From: Nectonema munidae
Taxonomy: Eukaryota > Nematomorpha > Nectonematoida > Nectonematidae
Direction of reading: 5' to 3'
Assembly (NCBI GenBank): GCA_030549495.1
Contig: JAUIRK010000627.1
Coordinates: 124,001-188,000, forward strand
DNA length: 64,000 bases
Part shown: positions 48,823-60,883 of the stretch, one piece after another
Position numbering within the stretch: the stretch's first letter is position 1
Layout: each line of letters begins with the position of its first letter
The notes under the pieces: model-generated
What the model was told of the DNA's origin: nothing
Databases searched by the model: none
The model's input: only the letters and a program-made list of their open reading frames with translations
Made by a program: the position numbers and the translations under genes

Positions 48823-49203
48823 TAGAAATGTGTCAGATATCCGCTTCCACAAAAATTTTTACATCCTCGGATCTTTTAAGTTTCAACATCCACATGCGCA
48901 TAATTTTCAATCATTTTCTTTTTTTCTATATACCGCAAAGTTTTTTCTCGGAATTTTTCAATTTTTACATTATCCCAAATTTTTATGATAAGTACATCTT
49001 TATGATAACACATATACATTGGCATCTTCTCTCTAAATTTTTAAGAAGTATAAAACTTGCATTTGCTTAGAATATCAATTATGATATCCGCATTCGCTTC
49101 CGCTAAAAATTAATTCTGACATCCGCATCTGCTAGAATGTCAAATTTGATATCCGCATCCACATACACGGATGCAAAAAAATTTCACATCCGATACATCT
49201 CTA
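48823..49203. mobile_element. hAT MITE, ATGTATCGGAT family, copy 2
   Basis: It starts TAGAAATGTGTCAGATATCC and ends CATCCGATACATCTCTA. Flanks ctatatag (48815-48822) and ttatatag (49204-49211) match at seven of eight. The subterminal GATATCCGCATCCGC words are repeated several times near the right end, as in the 14265 copy. Confidence 0.75.
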
Positions 49204-49685
49204 TTATATAGATCCAGCATTACGTACTAAATAAAAAATTTTAGTAAAATTCTCCCCCCGCACATTTATTTAGCCGTTTTTTTTATTTTTTTTTTAATAA
49301 TATTAATTCAATGAACATATCTTAGAATATTGAAATGGTCCACTCGCATTTTAAAGAGTAATCCTGGAAAAGTAAACACTCAAAAATTTTAAAACTAAAG
49401 AAATAACAACTATTTCAAATTAGCAAATTTTGGGAAAGTTTTCTTCAAACTTTTTGTTTTTTTCTAACTTATTTTACTTTTATTAAATTTGGCTCAAGAA
49501 GGAAAATATGGATATAAAAAACTTAGAAAGTAGTTATTTACATATTTGAGTACTTAATTTATATGATCGTCTGAATTGAATTAAAAAATAAAGAATACAA
49601 AAAACACGAATAAAGAAGAAATTATTATAATATCGGAAAATTTTAGAGGCAAAAAGTGAGATATAGTATTCACATACATACCGTA

Positions 49686-49740
49686 AACAATTGTGTTTAA
49701 CTCGCCAACCTGGATAATCATCATCCCGATTATAAGCTAA
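49686..49740 (-). CDS. possible exon downstream of the capping protein exons
   Basis: A 55-base stretch lies between a fair acceptor (tgaaaatattag) and a good donor (ACG|gtatgt). One frame reads YNRDDDYPGWRVKHNCLR, vaguely like the Y-xx-M-xxx-F-K-x-L-R-R part of capping protein alpha, but that frame would enter in phase 1 while the previous exon leaves in phase 0. I list it only because the expected C-terminal exon is otherwise missing. Confidence 0.2.
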
Positions 49741-50107
49741 TATTTTCAGAAACATATGAGTGGATAGTCCGCCTCTAACTTTAGAAACATTGAGATTAAA
49801 AATTAAGAAATAGTTTTCAAGGGATCTATATTCGTTTGCCTATTTTCTTTCACATGCCTTTCTTTATCAACTTTTTTTTCTTGGGTTTAATTCTGTTTAC
49901 ATAGAAAACTAGTACCCACGTTCTTAGTCAATTAATTCCAGTAAAAAAGTGCAGCTTAGACACAAGTGTTTAAGGTATATTAAAAAATATATAAGGATAA
50001 TGCAGTTATTTCAAAAGATAACAGATGTTGGAATGGATAGACATTGAAATAATGATTCAAAATATAAAAAAATTCCTCTAAAAGATAGAAAAGCATTAAA
50101 AATTTAC

Positions 50108-50170
50108 TTGATACTCTTCTTCATCTTCCTTTATGATTTCTATAACTTTTTTGGCTGATTGTTCTGGTAG
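50108..50170 (-). CDS. exon: capping protein alpha, helix before C-terminal tentacle
   Basis: A 63-base micro-exon in phase 0 (acceptor cattattttag, donor CAA|gtaaat), open throughout. LPEQSAKKVIEIIKEDEEEYQ lines up with the family's [21 protein letters not shown] at the same place in the chain, just after the GNVQL segment. The intron upstream is 5.6 kb. Confidence 0.8.
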
Positions 50171-53100
50171 CTAAAATAATGTTAATTTATAAAAATTATA
50201 ATTAATAAGTTTGGTTAAGTTATTAAGTTGCAATTTTAGAAGATTAAATGTATCTTCACAAACATAACTATCAACGTGCGTTAACTCCATCAAATTTAGT
50301 TTAAAAGCTTTTAATTGAATTTTTTTTCAAAAAAAAAAAACCAGCTTAATTTCTATATTTTAATCTGTAACAAACTAAGGAATATTATTTTTTTTATAGT
50401 TCATTCAAAATAGAATCTTTTAGAAGTAACGTTAAACTTTTTATTGTAGAGAAATTAAACTGTTAATAACCTGATTAGACAATTTTTGACTTTACAAAAA
50501 TAAAATCGTCTCCACTTACATATGGTTTTAAATCCAAAACTCCTTCTCTACATTAGATATCGTTTCATTATTCTGTTAGTTAACAGGCTAAAAAATTATA
50601 AAAAATTCTTTTATTTAAAAATATTAAACAAACTGTATCACTATTTCTAATAAAAATATTTGAGAAATTGTTTCTTTTAAGATTCATTACATTAACACTA
50701 AACAGGCAGACTTCAAGATATCGGAAAGCCGGTTTCTTTAATCAATTCATTGGGAAGGAAATTATAGCATTCTAAACAGGGTTGTAGAGTCTGTTGAGTA
50801 GGGGATTAAAATTTTAGAGTTCGAATCGGTTTTTTAAGTATGGTTAATTTCTATAAGCATATGGCGTGGCTCACCTTAACCCATTATTAAGTCACAGGTT
50901 AACAAAAAAATTATGTTTTTATTTGATAAAACATATTTTCTAGCTTTTCGTGATATAAAAAGTTCGAAATAAAAAGGTCTAAATAAGAAAACATAATTTT
51001 TACACTACTATTATTTATGATATGTTGGCATTTGGGAACATTTGGTTGATCGGCGATTATATCATTTGAAGATAAAAAATTTATATTTGAAATAAGCACT
51101 AAGAAAATAAGCAAAATAAATGAACAGCAAAAAAACATTCAACTATAAAACTTGTCAAAACCTTTCAAATGAAGCCTTTTATCATATGTGTCGAAACGAA
51201 AATTAAAGTTATTTTAAGTTTGCATCTTCCCTGTGTTCTTTGTTTTGATTGATGAGGCATAGTTGGTATTCCTATTGAAACTAAAGGTCTTTTAGAGTTT
51301 GGAGAATACCCTTGAGATATTGAATCAGAAGAGACCTAGTGACTTCTCCTCAAAACTCCAACTCCTAGTTTCCTGCTCAATATCCAAGATCACACAACAG
51401 AAAGATTGAGTAGGCTCATTCCAGGTAAAAAATTAGGAGGAGAGGGGGTGTTTCTGGGCTTATTCTTATTTCCAGTAATGATATTACTATTAATCTATCA
51501 CGATAAGTAATTGCTTTTCGAATAAAATTGATGTCTTTATCCAAGCTTCAATAATATTTAATGGCAGAAGCCTATGGTAACCTGAAAATTTCAACAAATA
51601 TTCTGCTTTCTTCAAGCGACAGCGTAAAATTGATGATGGCACATCTTTCACTTTCCTCTTGCATCAAGGATAATATATTATTGGATAAAACATTTAGTAG
51701 TAAACTGCCCCCTTTTCTAACAATTCAGAATATTTATCATACAAGTGGAAAAGTTGTAAAGATCTTGGTTCAATGAATGATTTTGCTTTCCTTAAATCTT
51801 TTTTCTTTCATTTAAAAGTTTTGATTGTCAACACTATCACTATGTAAAATATTAAGTAATTGGGATTGAAAATTTTTTGTGGAACTTTTAATATATCTCA
51901 ATCTCACCAACATTATTATTTATGTATCTATTATCTGGTTCATCACATTCTTCACCTGACAATACATCAAGTTGAGAGCTTTGAAGTAGAAGCATATTTG
52001 TCTCTTCGTCCTTAGAAAGATGATCTATCTCACATATCGCATCAATTATGGTTTTTGAAATCTTTGTCCATGTATTCTGTATATTTTCAAAAAAAAATGT
52101 GAAGTCTCTGAACTTACACGAATGTGAGTCTAGAACTATATATTCATACACAACTTATTGAACATCTTAGAGGTTGGCCCATGGTTGCTTGGTCGAATTA
52201 TTTATACATAGCAGGCTTGAACACTTATATCATTTTAGAAAATAATTTGAAACCCCAATCTTCATGATAAGCTAGTAGTTGAACTTTATTGTAAAAATTT
52301 AGTGGTTGGGAACAATAAATTCAAATTCGTTTTATGGCTAAACTTCTATGAAAATCCAATGTAGGATTAAACCGAAAATGTCATTGTTGAGTCTATCAAA
52401 AAAACGGACCCATGCCAAATAAGCAAAGAAAACAAGAAGAGAGCTTTTCAAAGCTGTTTCAAGTGTTGTCTAAACTGTTGTGATCAACAGAAAAGAATTT
52501 TATGTAAAAACAAGTTCAATGATATTTAAAGTTTACCTTTCTGTTGGCTTTTTTACATAGTAATATTCATATTTATATTTAAGTTTTTTAAAGATTGTAA
52601 TTTCGCTATATAGAAAAAGTAGAGAAAAGTAACAATAGTCTTTCGATATAAGAATAATAATGATTATGAACTTGATAGAAATAGTTTCTAACTAAAGAGA
52701 GAAAATGTTATAAAAGCAAAATTTTGTTATAAAAATTCAAAAAAATTGAGAATTTTAGAAAAAATAACGATTCAACAGTGTCCAAAAAACTATTATTTTC
52801 CCATTAAAAACATCCAAAATTTACAAAAGAAAATACATTATGAAAATGATAAAGAATTTTTAGATGACGTTAAATTCCTATTTTTCATGGTTTATGTTAA
52901 AAAGTTTTCAAAGGTTCTTTTGGTGGTATTATTTTGAAGTAAAGAAGAATCTTGGAAATTTAAAGCATAGACAATTTTTAATAATTTACTGATTTTCACT
53001 AAAATTTTTAAGTCAAAATGTTTTAGATATATCGCCCCGTGACTCCCACAATCATAAAGTTATGCAAATAAAAGAATTGTAATAGTTTGGGGGTATAAAA

Positions 53101-56100
53101 ATCCATAAGGAGATTGTTTAAAATTCCAGGTAAAATAAAACATGCATATGATCGGTCTATTTGTATGCATATATATTTTTGTATACAAGTAATGAAATGC
53201 TTTTGTTTCGTGCTCTCAGTTCCATAACCGAATAATCTCTTATGACGCCCTTAATCCCAACACGCACATATTTGAGGGGTGCCAGAATTTTAAATTAGCT
53301 TACTGGGAAAAATAGAAGTTTGAAAAAAGGCATGGAATATTTTTTTATCGCATACAGAAATAAGTAATGTGGAAAAAATAATTTTTACCAAAAGGTAAAA
53401 TTAGGTTTGGGGATAGATTTTTCAAAATACTTTTTTTGAAGTAAAAAATACATGAATGAGACTAAATCACTCGGGATTCCGTTATAAAACTTTGTGTAAA
53501 ATTGGGATGTCTTGCAGACCTTAACTCGTAATAATTTTTGAAATTAAAAGACAAAAATACCTTTAAAAGCTTGGCATCAATCTTATCATCCTAAAATAAT
53601 GTAGAAGATAAATTAGCACTGATAAAAAAAGTAAAAAATGATTGAAGAAAAAAATAATAAGACTCAAATTAGAAACAATCCTATACCATATATATATTGG
53701 ATTGTATAGAAATTGGAATAAATAATAAATCATTTTACGGCTACTCTCCCAGCAAGCTTGGGTCTAGCCGATGTTGCAACTATGAAACCGCGTATAAAAA
53801 GACTACCTAATTTACCATCCCATATTTTTAAATTTCTTTTTTTCATATCCTTAAGAACTACTTCTTTCCATATTACTTTTGGTGTACCCTTAGATATACC
53901 TATAGTGTGTTGTTTGTACGCTATATTAATTAACTCTTCAGCTGGTCTTCTGTTTACATGCCCAAACCACCTTAATCTTTGCCTCTCTATTACTTTAAAT
54001 TTTTGTATAAAAACTGAAAACCTAATATAATTTCAAAAAACAAGTTTTGAACAACACGAGTTTGTAAGATGCAATTTTCTTTATGAAGTTTTAAGGTAAA
54101 AAACTTAGATATAGTAGAATCAAACGGTAACAAAGTAAATAGAAAGCAAGATAAATAAATATAAAAATAAGCGATATTTATTTGTTACAAAGTATATTCT
54201 AAACTCTAAAACATGATTTCCCAACCATTTTTTGTTTAAATTGCGAACCGAGTGAATTCAATATTCAAAAAGCATCCATTATGAAGTCAAAAATGGCGGA
54301 AATCTTTCTCGCTTTTTAAGTTGAATTTAAATTCTCGAGTTCATTTATATAAATTCTTCCAAAAAATTTTCTTTTACAGATTCCATATAACAAGAAATGG
54401 ATTCATCCCCTATTTTGAGTTTAAACAAATCCTCAATTCTGAACAATAAGTCATCTTTCAGCTCAGATTTATGATTAGATAACATCTTTGAATGAAATTT
54501 TCCAACATTTTTATGTGAAAAATCAGTTTTTGAAAATATATTTGAATATTTGTAAATAACACAAAACTATTTTCTAAATAAATTGCCCATCTGAATACCA
54601 TTTTCGCCTAAAACTTGGCGATTCGCCAATGGTTGAGGAAACCTGCCCTAAAGTAAGCATAGGCAAACTACTATGTGATGATGATGATAAGATATTTTAA
54701 AAAATCTTAAGGTGAAAATACAATTAAGAAAACATTCCTTCTGTTCGTGTTATATATCTAGAGAATACATTGGAGATGTAGAAGAGATGAAACGGTCGCT
54801 ATTTTTCGGCTATTTATTATTTTTCGGAGGTCATAGAGAAATAAAATTTGATAAATTCATACAACATAAGAAAATTATTTTATCTTTAATTCTGGTATTG
54901 CCCTATGAAAAGTGAAAAAATTTATATAATTGCAGACAATTCTCCTTAATCAGAATGAAGCAAAAAAAATTCAGATATCAAATTGTCCAGATTGTGAAGA
55001 AACAATAATCATGCTGTCAAATTTTATGAAGTAAATCAAATGCCATAATAGTACTGAAATATTGCTGATATAATTTAAATGCTTCACCAAAAACGTCAAA
55101 TGTTTAATTCTCATAATCAAAAGTTTTATTATCTTATTATCTCTTTTGTATTCAAAGTTGAAAAAAGTTGAAGTAAAAACTTAAGAAAAAAATGTATTTG
55201 TATATAGATAATAATCAATGATTAGCATTGAAGAAGTCCTGATTAACTACGCTTGACTTTACATTACTAATCCATTAGAGATTAGGAAAAACAGAAAAGA
55301 TTAAGCAAATTGTATGCGACCTTTATAATGGCGATACTAATTATGAACATATAAAATTGTTTCGTTTTGAATAAATTATTATTATGTTATTATTCTTATC
55401 GTTTTCAAAAAAAAGTTGGAAATATTTTCTCAATAAGATTTTGTTTTGTCTTTTTATACTAAATTTTAAGGACAAAAATAAAATGATTGGATTAGCTCAA
55501 AAAAATCTATTCCAGTAAAACGTCCATTTAACCTCTTTATAGCAAATACTTCTATATAATCAACACTTTTATTGAAATCTTAAGATGCTCAATGTAGATT
55601 AGTTTTACTGTATTTTATTCGTTGTGCCTTTTTACTACTCTTAAATTGAAGAGCATAGCAGAAAAATATTTTTAGAAGAATTTTCCAAAAAGAATAGCGT
55701 ACAAAGGAAGTTAGGAATAATAACTTAAAAGAAAGAAAGTAGTTATAAAATTTAAAAACTCACATTTTCGCCAAATATTACACGGGGTTTACTGAAGCTG
55801 AGCAATTGAACATTTCCTTCTTCAAAATAGTGAACCTATTTTATATAAATATAAAAAATATGATAAGAGAGAAAAAGAAAACAAATAAATGGTAAAGAAT
55901 AAAAGAAGATATACAGAATTTTGGAATAGGCCATTTAGTTAAAAAACTTATCCACACTATTTGTTACTCTATTCGATGCATCATCCATTATTCATATAAA
56001 GGAGAATGCGTATGGGAAGAGGTCTATAGAGATTTTACAAGTTAACGTTAATATTCACTTATTCAATCATTGAGAGCTATGTATAGGTCAGTGTGTACTC

Positions 56101-59100
56101 GGTTACAAGAAAAGACATTGAGTTGTATGTATGTGATTGACAATGATGGGGGAAACATTTGAAATATCCGTGCATAGTGCACACTATGATACTCGAAGTC
56201 ATGCAAAAAGTAAACAGTTAAAACACACAAAATACTAAAGGTATACACTTAATGTAAATGAAAAACTAAGTTGCATTATCAATTTCATGGAAGTCAGTTC
56301 AAAAAGGAAGTTTTTCGATCAAATGATATGTATTGAAATTATAATGTAAGGTACTTTTCAGCTACCTATAACATTTAACAATTATGTTATGTAAATTTTC
56401 ATAAAGGACAGCCTTTGAGAACTCCGGCTTGAAAAATGGTACATGACCAATAATTGAAAAGATATCAAAAGAATAGTCAAATTAAGATAATGAATTCAAG
56501 ATGTTTCGGAATAGTAAGATATGTTACTTGTGCTCTAAGAGATCCCTTTAGAGAGTACATGATATTGCGTTTGACATGTATCATCCAACAAGATCTCCAC
56601 TGTCCATTCCTGAAAGTAAAAAGAAAATTTCATATCAGTGTTCTTTAATTTTAAGCCATCAACTTCTAGAGGTATTTGGTAGGATACATAAGCCAGTTTA
56701 TTCTTAAATTCAAGAACAAACGTTCTTCATAACATCAATAAAGGACAAGGGAAGCAAGATGAGAATGAAGTATTGTGCTTTTGAATAAATGATAGAGGCA
56801 ACCATAGTTAGGAGCCGCTATTCTTGAATTGAATGAATTTTAGAGTAATTAACGTAAAAAAAACGAGCTCAATGATTACATGAGAGCAGTGTTCAAGGCT
56901 TAATAAGCAGGGTGCGATATTCAGAGTATTGTGGTTCGACTCTTCGCCGAGGTCAAATACTTATTCCTTAAAAAGTAGATCCGTTATAACACAGGCCAGT
57001 GGTTTAGCCCACCCCATCTGTGTTATGAAAGATCTAATGTATATAACTAAAAATCTATTAGTCAAATAAATTGAATTTAAAATTCATCATATTTTTACCA
57101 AATATTGAGAATAGAAATGAAGACAAAGGAGAAGATAAGTTGAAAAAACATTGCGTTATGATTAAGCTCAAATGACAGTATAAAATTAAAAACATATGTA
57201 GTTATACGCTCGTGCAAGAAATATTTAAATAAAAAAGGGCGGGTTCAAAAATTATTTAAGAAAAAAAAGCGGGTTATTTTAAACAGTTGTGTAGGCTTTA
57301 CTTGTGTTATACTGCCCTTTCAATGCATATTTTACCGTATATTATATTATATATATGAAAAATATAAAGGAAATAAAGTAGCCAAAGAAAGAGTTGCTAC
57401 AATAACAAACATTGTTCAGAGCGGTTATCACCTTTTCATTGCGTTAACGATAGAGAATCAATTAAATGACTACAATGCAAAGTGGTAGCTTTTTTCATAT
57501 GGAAACTTTCATGTTAAAACCTATTAAAAAACGAGCACACAAAAGAACATGTATACACGTTCACACAAGCGGTGATGGCTACGACGCTACAGTGCCATAA
57601 GAAATGTCGTGTTTATAACTTCAATTTTTTGTGTAGCGTAAATTGGAGAAAAAAATCAAAACGTAATAAGGTAATAGAACAATGAACATAAGCAAAAAGA
57701 TTCGTTTGAGCTTTTTACCTTGTGAACAAATGCTTTCAATAGCATTAATATTGTTTTTGTATTACTCGTCGAGTCGGTTTTTAAAGAAGTTGATCAAAAT
57801 TCAAAAATTTCAAATTTAATATTTAATGTTAAATAACACTGGTCAACACAATATTTTTGGCAGGCAAAGTGAGACTGGTTTCTGGGGTTTTCAAGGGCGC
57901 TGAATCCGAATCTGACATTTGTTTTTTCAAGTTGGCTCTAGTTTTGGAGATATCACAGGGGGGTCGTTCGTCTGAAATCACCCATTCGCGACCATAACTA
58001 AACGTACAAAAAACGGCTAAATAGTGCAAAAATGTCAGATATTGATTTTTATGATAATCTAAAACCACAAAGACAGTGTAAAATCTCAATCTAACAAGTT
58101 AAGTTAGATATAACATCATTTCATTTATCCTATAATAACTGAACACTTTTCATAGATTTCGAGAATATACAAAAAATTTGCTAAAAATTTACTGAATTTT
58201 AATGCAAAGCATTTATTATACACTAGATTCTTAGTTACAATGAACACACAAAACAATATTTTATTCACAAAAGTGAAATTGACGTTTATACGATTTTCGC
58301 TTGTGAGCAACTTTCGGACAGTCTCTCAAAAGGTTCCAGCAGTAGTCTGCCATCATGTGCTCATCCCATTTGCCTTGATACCTCTCTTCCATTGTTTTGA
58401 TGTCTTGATGGAATCTCTCTCCTTGCTCCTCACTGTAATCACCAAGATTACCAGGAAATCTGTCGAGGTGGCTAAACAAGAAATGAACTTTAATGCTCAC
58501 ATTTGCCCCTAGTTTTTCGTATGCAGTAAGCATCTTACGGACCAATTGCTTGTAATTATCAGCTTTGTGATTTCCCAAAAAGTTTGTCACTACATCTGTG
58601 AAGGACACCCAAGCATTTAACTCAACCCTGTTCATATGATTAGTGAAGTCAGAATCCCTCATGAGCGTTCGAATCTGAGGTCCATCGAAGATGCCACCTT
58701 TAGCTTTTTCGATGGAAAGACCTGGAAATTGCCTGCATATGTACTTGAAGCAATCCCCATCTTTGTTCAACGCCTTAACAAACTGCTTCATGAGCCCTAG
58801 TTTTATGTGCAATGGAGGGAAGATGATTCTATCCCTGGGTACCAAAGGCTCATTGATGACGTTGGCTGTGCCGACTTCGAGACTTTCTCGTTCTGGCCAG
58901 TTCTCCCTTCTCCAGTGCTGGTTTCTTGCTCTGCTATCTCACAAACAAAGAAAGCAGGGATACTTTGTGTACCCACTTTGCTGACCAAGCAGAAAATTCA
59001 CCATTTTCAAGTCCACACAAATCAGCCATTTATGAGTGTTGTAATTTAGTTTTTCAAGAACAAATTGGATACCATCATACTCTTCTTTCATCTTGGTAGA

Positions 59101-60883
59101 ATGGCCAATTGGTACAGGAGCAAACTTATTGCCATTATGCAAAAGTACAACTTTTAGACTTGATTTCGAGCTATCTATAAAGAGACGCCAATCTGCTGGG
59201 TCATATGACGAGATCCCCATGCAGTTAAGAAGTGCAGAAACGTCATTACAAAAGACCAGGTCATCTTCTTTAGAAAAGAAACGAAGCAAGCTGCCTTCCC
59301 TTGTCCTATAGTATGTTACTTTTGTGCCAGAATCAAGAATGTTTTTCTCTTGGAGTCGTGATGCAAGAACTTCAGACTGCTCCTTCGACAAACAAAGGTC
59401 TCGCACTAGGTCATTAAGTTCAGATTGATTGAAAAGCTGAGGGCCATTTGAGGGTTCTTCATAGTCACTACAGCTATCACCACTTGATATTGAAAGATCA
59501 GCTGGAATCTCTTCGGTTTCATCGATTTCAGGCAGACTGGTGAAAACAGGCACAGGTAGATCCTCAGAGTGCGCAACAGGACGGATAGCAGAATTCAGGC
59601 TCGGATACTGCCAATTTGCTTTCTTGTGCTTGTTAAACCCCGTCATATCATTGATACAGAAGTAGCAGTCATCAAAATGATTCTTGGGCTCTCTCCACAC
59701 CATTGGTACAGCAAACTTCAACTTCAGCTTACCATTGGTCCAACCGCGGAGACTTTCTACACAGGTTTTGCACACCATATGTGGGGCCCAAGACTTATCT
59801 TGGTCACCTAGTTTCATATCGAAGTATGCTTTGTACGCCCTCTTGACAAAGTCTGTAATATTCCTCTTTTGTTGTGCCATCATATACTGTCCACAGATGT
59901 AACAAAAGACATCCGGTTCATATCTACAACGTCTTTTAGAAGAACTCATTTTCTCTCTGGAACTCATTTTCAACTCTGGAATAAAAAAGGAAAAGAATTA
60001 AAAAGAAAATTCTTAAATACTGTTTTAAAAACACTACATACATAATAATTATTATGTATTTTCTGATATTATTATTTACTGCTTCTATATTGAAGTATTT
60101 CAGGGAGAATTTTAGCAGTTTAGGCTTATTTGAGGCTATCAGTATCTTCTAAACTAGAGCCAATCAGACAAAACCAATGTTATATTCGTAATCAGCGACC
60201 TTCAAAACCCCAGAAAACACTCCTAGATGGTCTGCCAAAGAAAAAAAATAAAAATTTGTTGACCAGTGTAATAAATTCATGTAAAATTAGACGAATGTTA
60301 AAAAAGTTCATCTCAATTGTAACATAAAAAGTGCGTATAAGTATGTCATCCCTCAACTCAAAACATATTCAATGGCAGAAAAAGTTCTATTCGATAAATT
60401 TATTTACAGCTCAAAAGTTCAATTAAAAAAATGTTCCAAAATTGAAATCGTACCGAACTTTGATATTTATCGTAATTTAGTGTTGTTTTTGTACGTTATT
60501 TGGAATCGCATATTTTACAAAAAAAAAAGATAGCGTATGGTAACGCAAATTCGAAACATTTTGCTGCATACAACACACTCACTCATTCTATAAATAGTAA
60601 AAGGGGTAAGCGGTAGGATACCACATATTTGTGCTCTGGTAGTTGTGCGCCTCAAGACAACAATAAATCGTGAAGCCGTCATCTTTCTTAGCGGCAACGA
60701 TTGAAGAAGTGAATTTGCGGAAGTAAGCGGCAGCGTATTGATTAAAGGCAGTTTCAAAGACTTGGCGCCACTTTTCCACACTTTTATCAAAGGAAAAGGA
60801 CTCCACGTGCGAAACTTCTTTCGTGATGGGGTTGTATTGAAAGGAGGATTTGGAGGCGGGATCGATGAAGCGGGATTTGTCAT
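50108..60883 (-). CDS. F-actin-capping protein subunit alpha, divergent, partial gene of four exons
   Basis: Four minus-strand exons (60883-60622, 56609-56528, 55835-55764, 50170-50108) join in phase into about 159 residues of the CapZ alpha family. That protein dimerises with the beta subunit and caps actin filament barbed ends in the cytoplasm. Family landmarks in order: SRFIDPASKSSFQYN, CLEAHNYQSTNMWNGQWRS (family: xHQFQPKNFWNGRWRS), VHYFEEGNVQLLS (family: VHYYEDGNVQL) and SAKKVIEIIKEDEEEYQ (family: [17 protein letters not shown]). The N-terminal third must lie beyond the window. The conserved C-terminal exon (family LRRQLPVTRTKIDW, the tentacle start) was not found. Divergence at usually fixed sites suggests a fast-evolving paralogue or a decaying copy. 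A CMC transposon sits in its first visible intron. Confidence 0.82.
53730..54009 (-). mobile_element. LINE ORF2 3' tail
   Basis: Minus-strand translation is open for over 90 codons and reads KVIERQRLRWFGHVNRRPAE, the RLRWFGHVxR signature just after the reverse transcriptase of Jockey/CR1-like non-LTR elements. It continues GTPKVIWKEVVLKDMKKRNL and ends with a stop at 53730-53732. The reverse transcriptase core is missing, as expected for a 5'-truncated insertion. Confidence 0.8.
54212..54645. mobile_element. hAT-like element with inverted ends
   Basis: CATGATTTCCCAACCATTT and the inverse CCAATGGTTGAGGAAACCTG form its ends. Flanks ctctaaaa and ccctaaag agree at six of eight. A minus-strand stretch reads MLSNHKSELKDDLLFRIEDL, open for about 50 codons, possibly a leftover of a transposase or host-derived segment. 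Confidence 0.55.
55513..55610. mobile_element. small Tigger-like MITE
   Basis: CAGTAAAACGTCC...CCTCTTTATAGC on the left and GTTTTACTG followed by TA on the right resemble a reduced Tigger/pogo element of 98 bases. The left flank is TC rather than TA. Confidence 0.4.
55764..55835 (-). CDS. exon: capping protein alpha, VHYYEDGNVQL segment
   Basis: A 72-base exon in phase 0 at both ends (acceptor ataaaatag, donor AAT|gtgagt). It encodes VHYFEEGNVQLLSFSKPRV, matching the family's VHYYEDGNVQLVS strand pair. The last residues, VIFGEN, are more divergent. Confidence 0.88.
56528..56609 (-). CDS. exon: capping protein alpha, WNGxWRS segment
   Basis: Acceptor tttactttcag and donor CAA|gtaaca bound 82 bases (phase 2 in, phase 0 out). 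Joined to the previous exon it reads MWNGQWRSCWMIHVKRN, the most recognisable capping protein alpha motif (family: FWNGRWRSEWKFTI), and ends SLKGSLRAQ, equivalent to VVGVLKIQ. Confidence 0.88.
56895..57030 (+). mobile_element. possible second SINE type
   Basis: TAATAAGCAGGGTGCG followed about 35 bases later by GTGGTTCGACTC gives A-box and B-box-like words. It lies in a short GC-richer block that ends with accccatctgtgttatgaaa. No second copy is present here, so this is weak. Confidence 0.3.
57837..60268 (-). mobile_element. CMC-type (Chapaev-like) DNA transposon, nearly intact
   Basis: Ends CACTGGTCAACA at 57837 and TTGTTGACCAGTG at 60268 are perfect inverted repeats at their tips, with a second conserved block TTTCTGGGGTTTT inside each end. 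Flanking TAA on both sides gives a 3-bp target duplication. CACTG termini plus 3 bp fit the CMC (CACTA/Mirage/Chapaev) superfamily; the family placement is inferred from ends and not from a transposase comparison. The element is 2432 bases, carries one transposase gene on the minus strand and sits in an intron of the capping protein gene in the same orientation. Confidence 0.82.
58261..59973 (-). pseudogene. CMC-type transposase, one internal stop
   Basis: A single frame runs for 570 residues from Met at 59973 to the stop at 58261 with only one interruption, a TGA at 58939-58941. The TGA follows CFLCL and may replace a Trp codon. The N-terminus has Cys pairs suggesting zinc binding: FCYICGQYM, CKTCVESLRGW and CYFCINDM. 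The middle shows SALLNCMGISSYDP and ICVDLKMVNFLLG followed by YPCFLC; the C-terminus has AWVSFTDVVTNFLGNHK, HFLFSHLDRFPGNLGDYSEE and GERFHQDIKTMEERYQGKW. This looks like a multi-copy invertebrate transposase, with relatives at 42745 and 45862 in this window. Acidic candidate catalytic residues are present but I cannot assign the DDE triad. Confidence 0.8.
60622..60883 (-). CDS. exon: capping protein alpha, central part
   Basis: Acceptor ctcgtcacccag and donor ATGTG|gtatcc bound 262 bases (phase 1 in, phase 2 out). The translation includes DKSRFIDPASKSSFQYN, then FDKSVEKWRQVFETAFNQY and DGFTIYCCLEAHNYQST. This matches the family order of RFxDPxxKxSFKYD, a helical segment, and IACIExHQxQxKNFW. 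Its GC content is higher than that of the flanks. Confidence 0.85.

Larger units (their letters stand above)
35572..50107. other. region between the two host genes, mostly repeats
   Basis: The 5' end of the Ig-FN3 gene and the 3' end of the capping protein gene should lie here, but I could not find either. Identified content is a SINE, a TTAA MITE, several hAT elements, hAT and CMC transposase remnants, a Tigger element and a composite hAT. AT-rich stretches at 35.6-36.7, 36.9-37.4, 37.6-38.6, 38.9-39.7 and 47.5-48.8 kb show nothing firm. Confidence 0.6.
50171..55763 (-). other. 5.6-kb intron of the capping protein gene
   Basis: It contains a degraded TTAA-MITE-like piece (about 50464-50590), a LINE tail, a hAT MITE (54212-54645) and a small Tigger-like MITE (55513-55610). 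The rest is AT-rich. Open frames at 51561-51776 and 51888-52151 show no family I know. Confidence 0.6.

Noticed and set aside
51561-52151. Two short open frames with slightly higher complexity
   Set aside because: No family resemblance and no consistent splice sites; probably remnants of an unidentified element.
58240-59902. Several plus-strand open frames of 70-97 codons
   Set aside because: Antisense shadows of the CMC-type transposase, which has clear coding structure on the minus strand.
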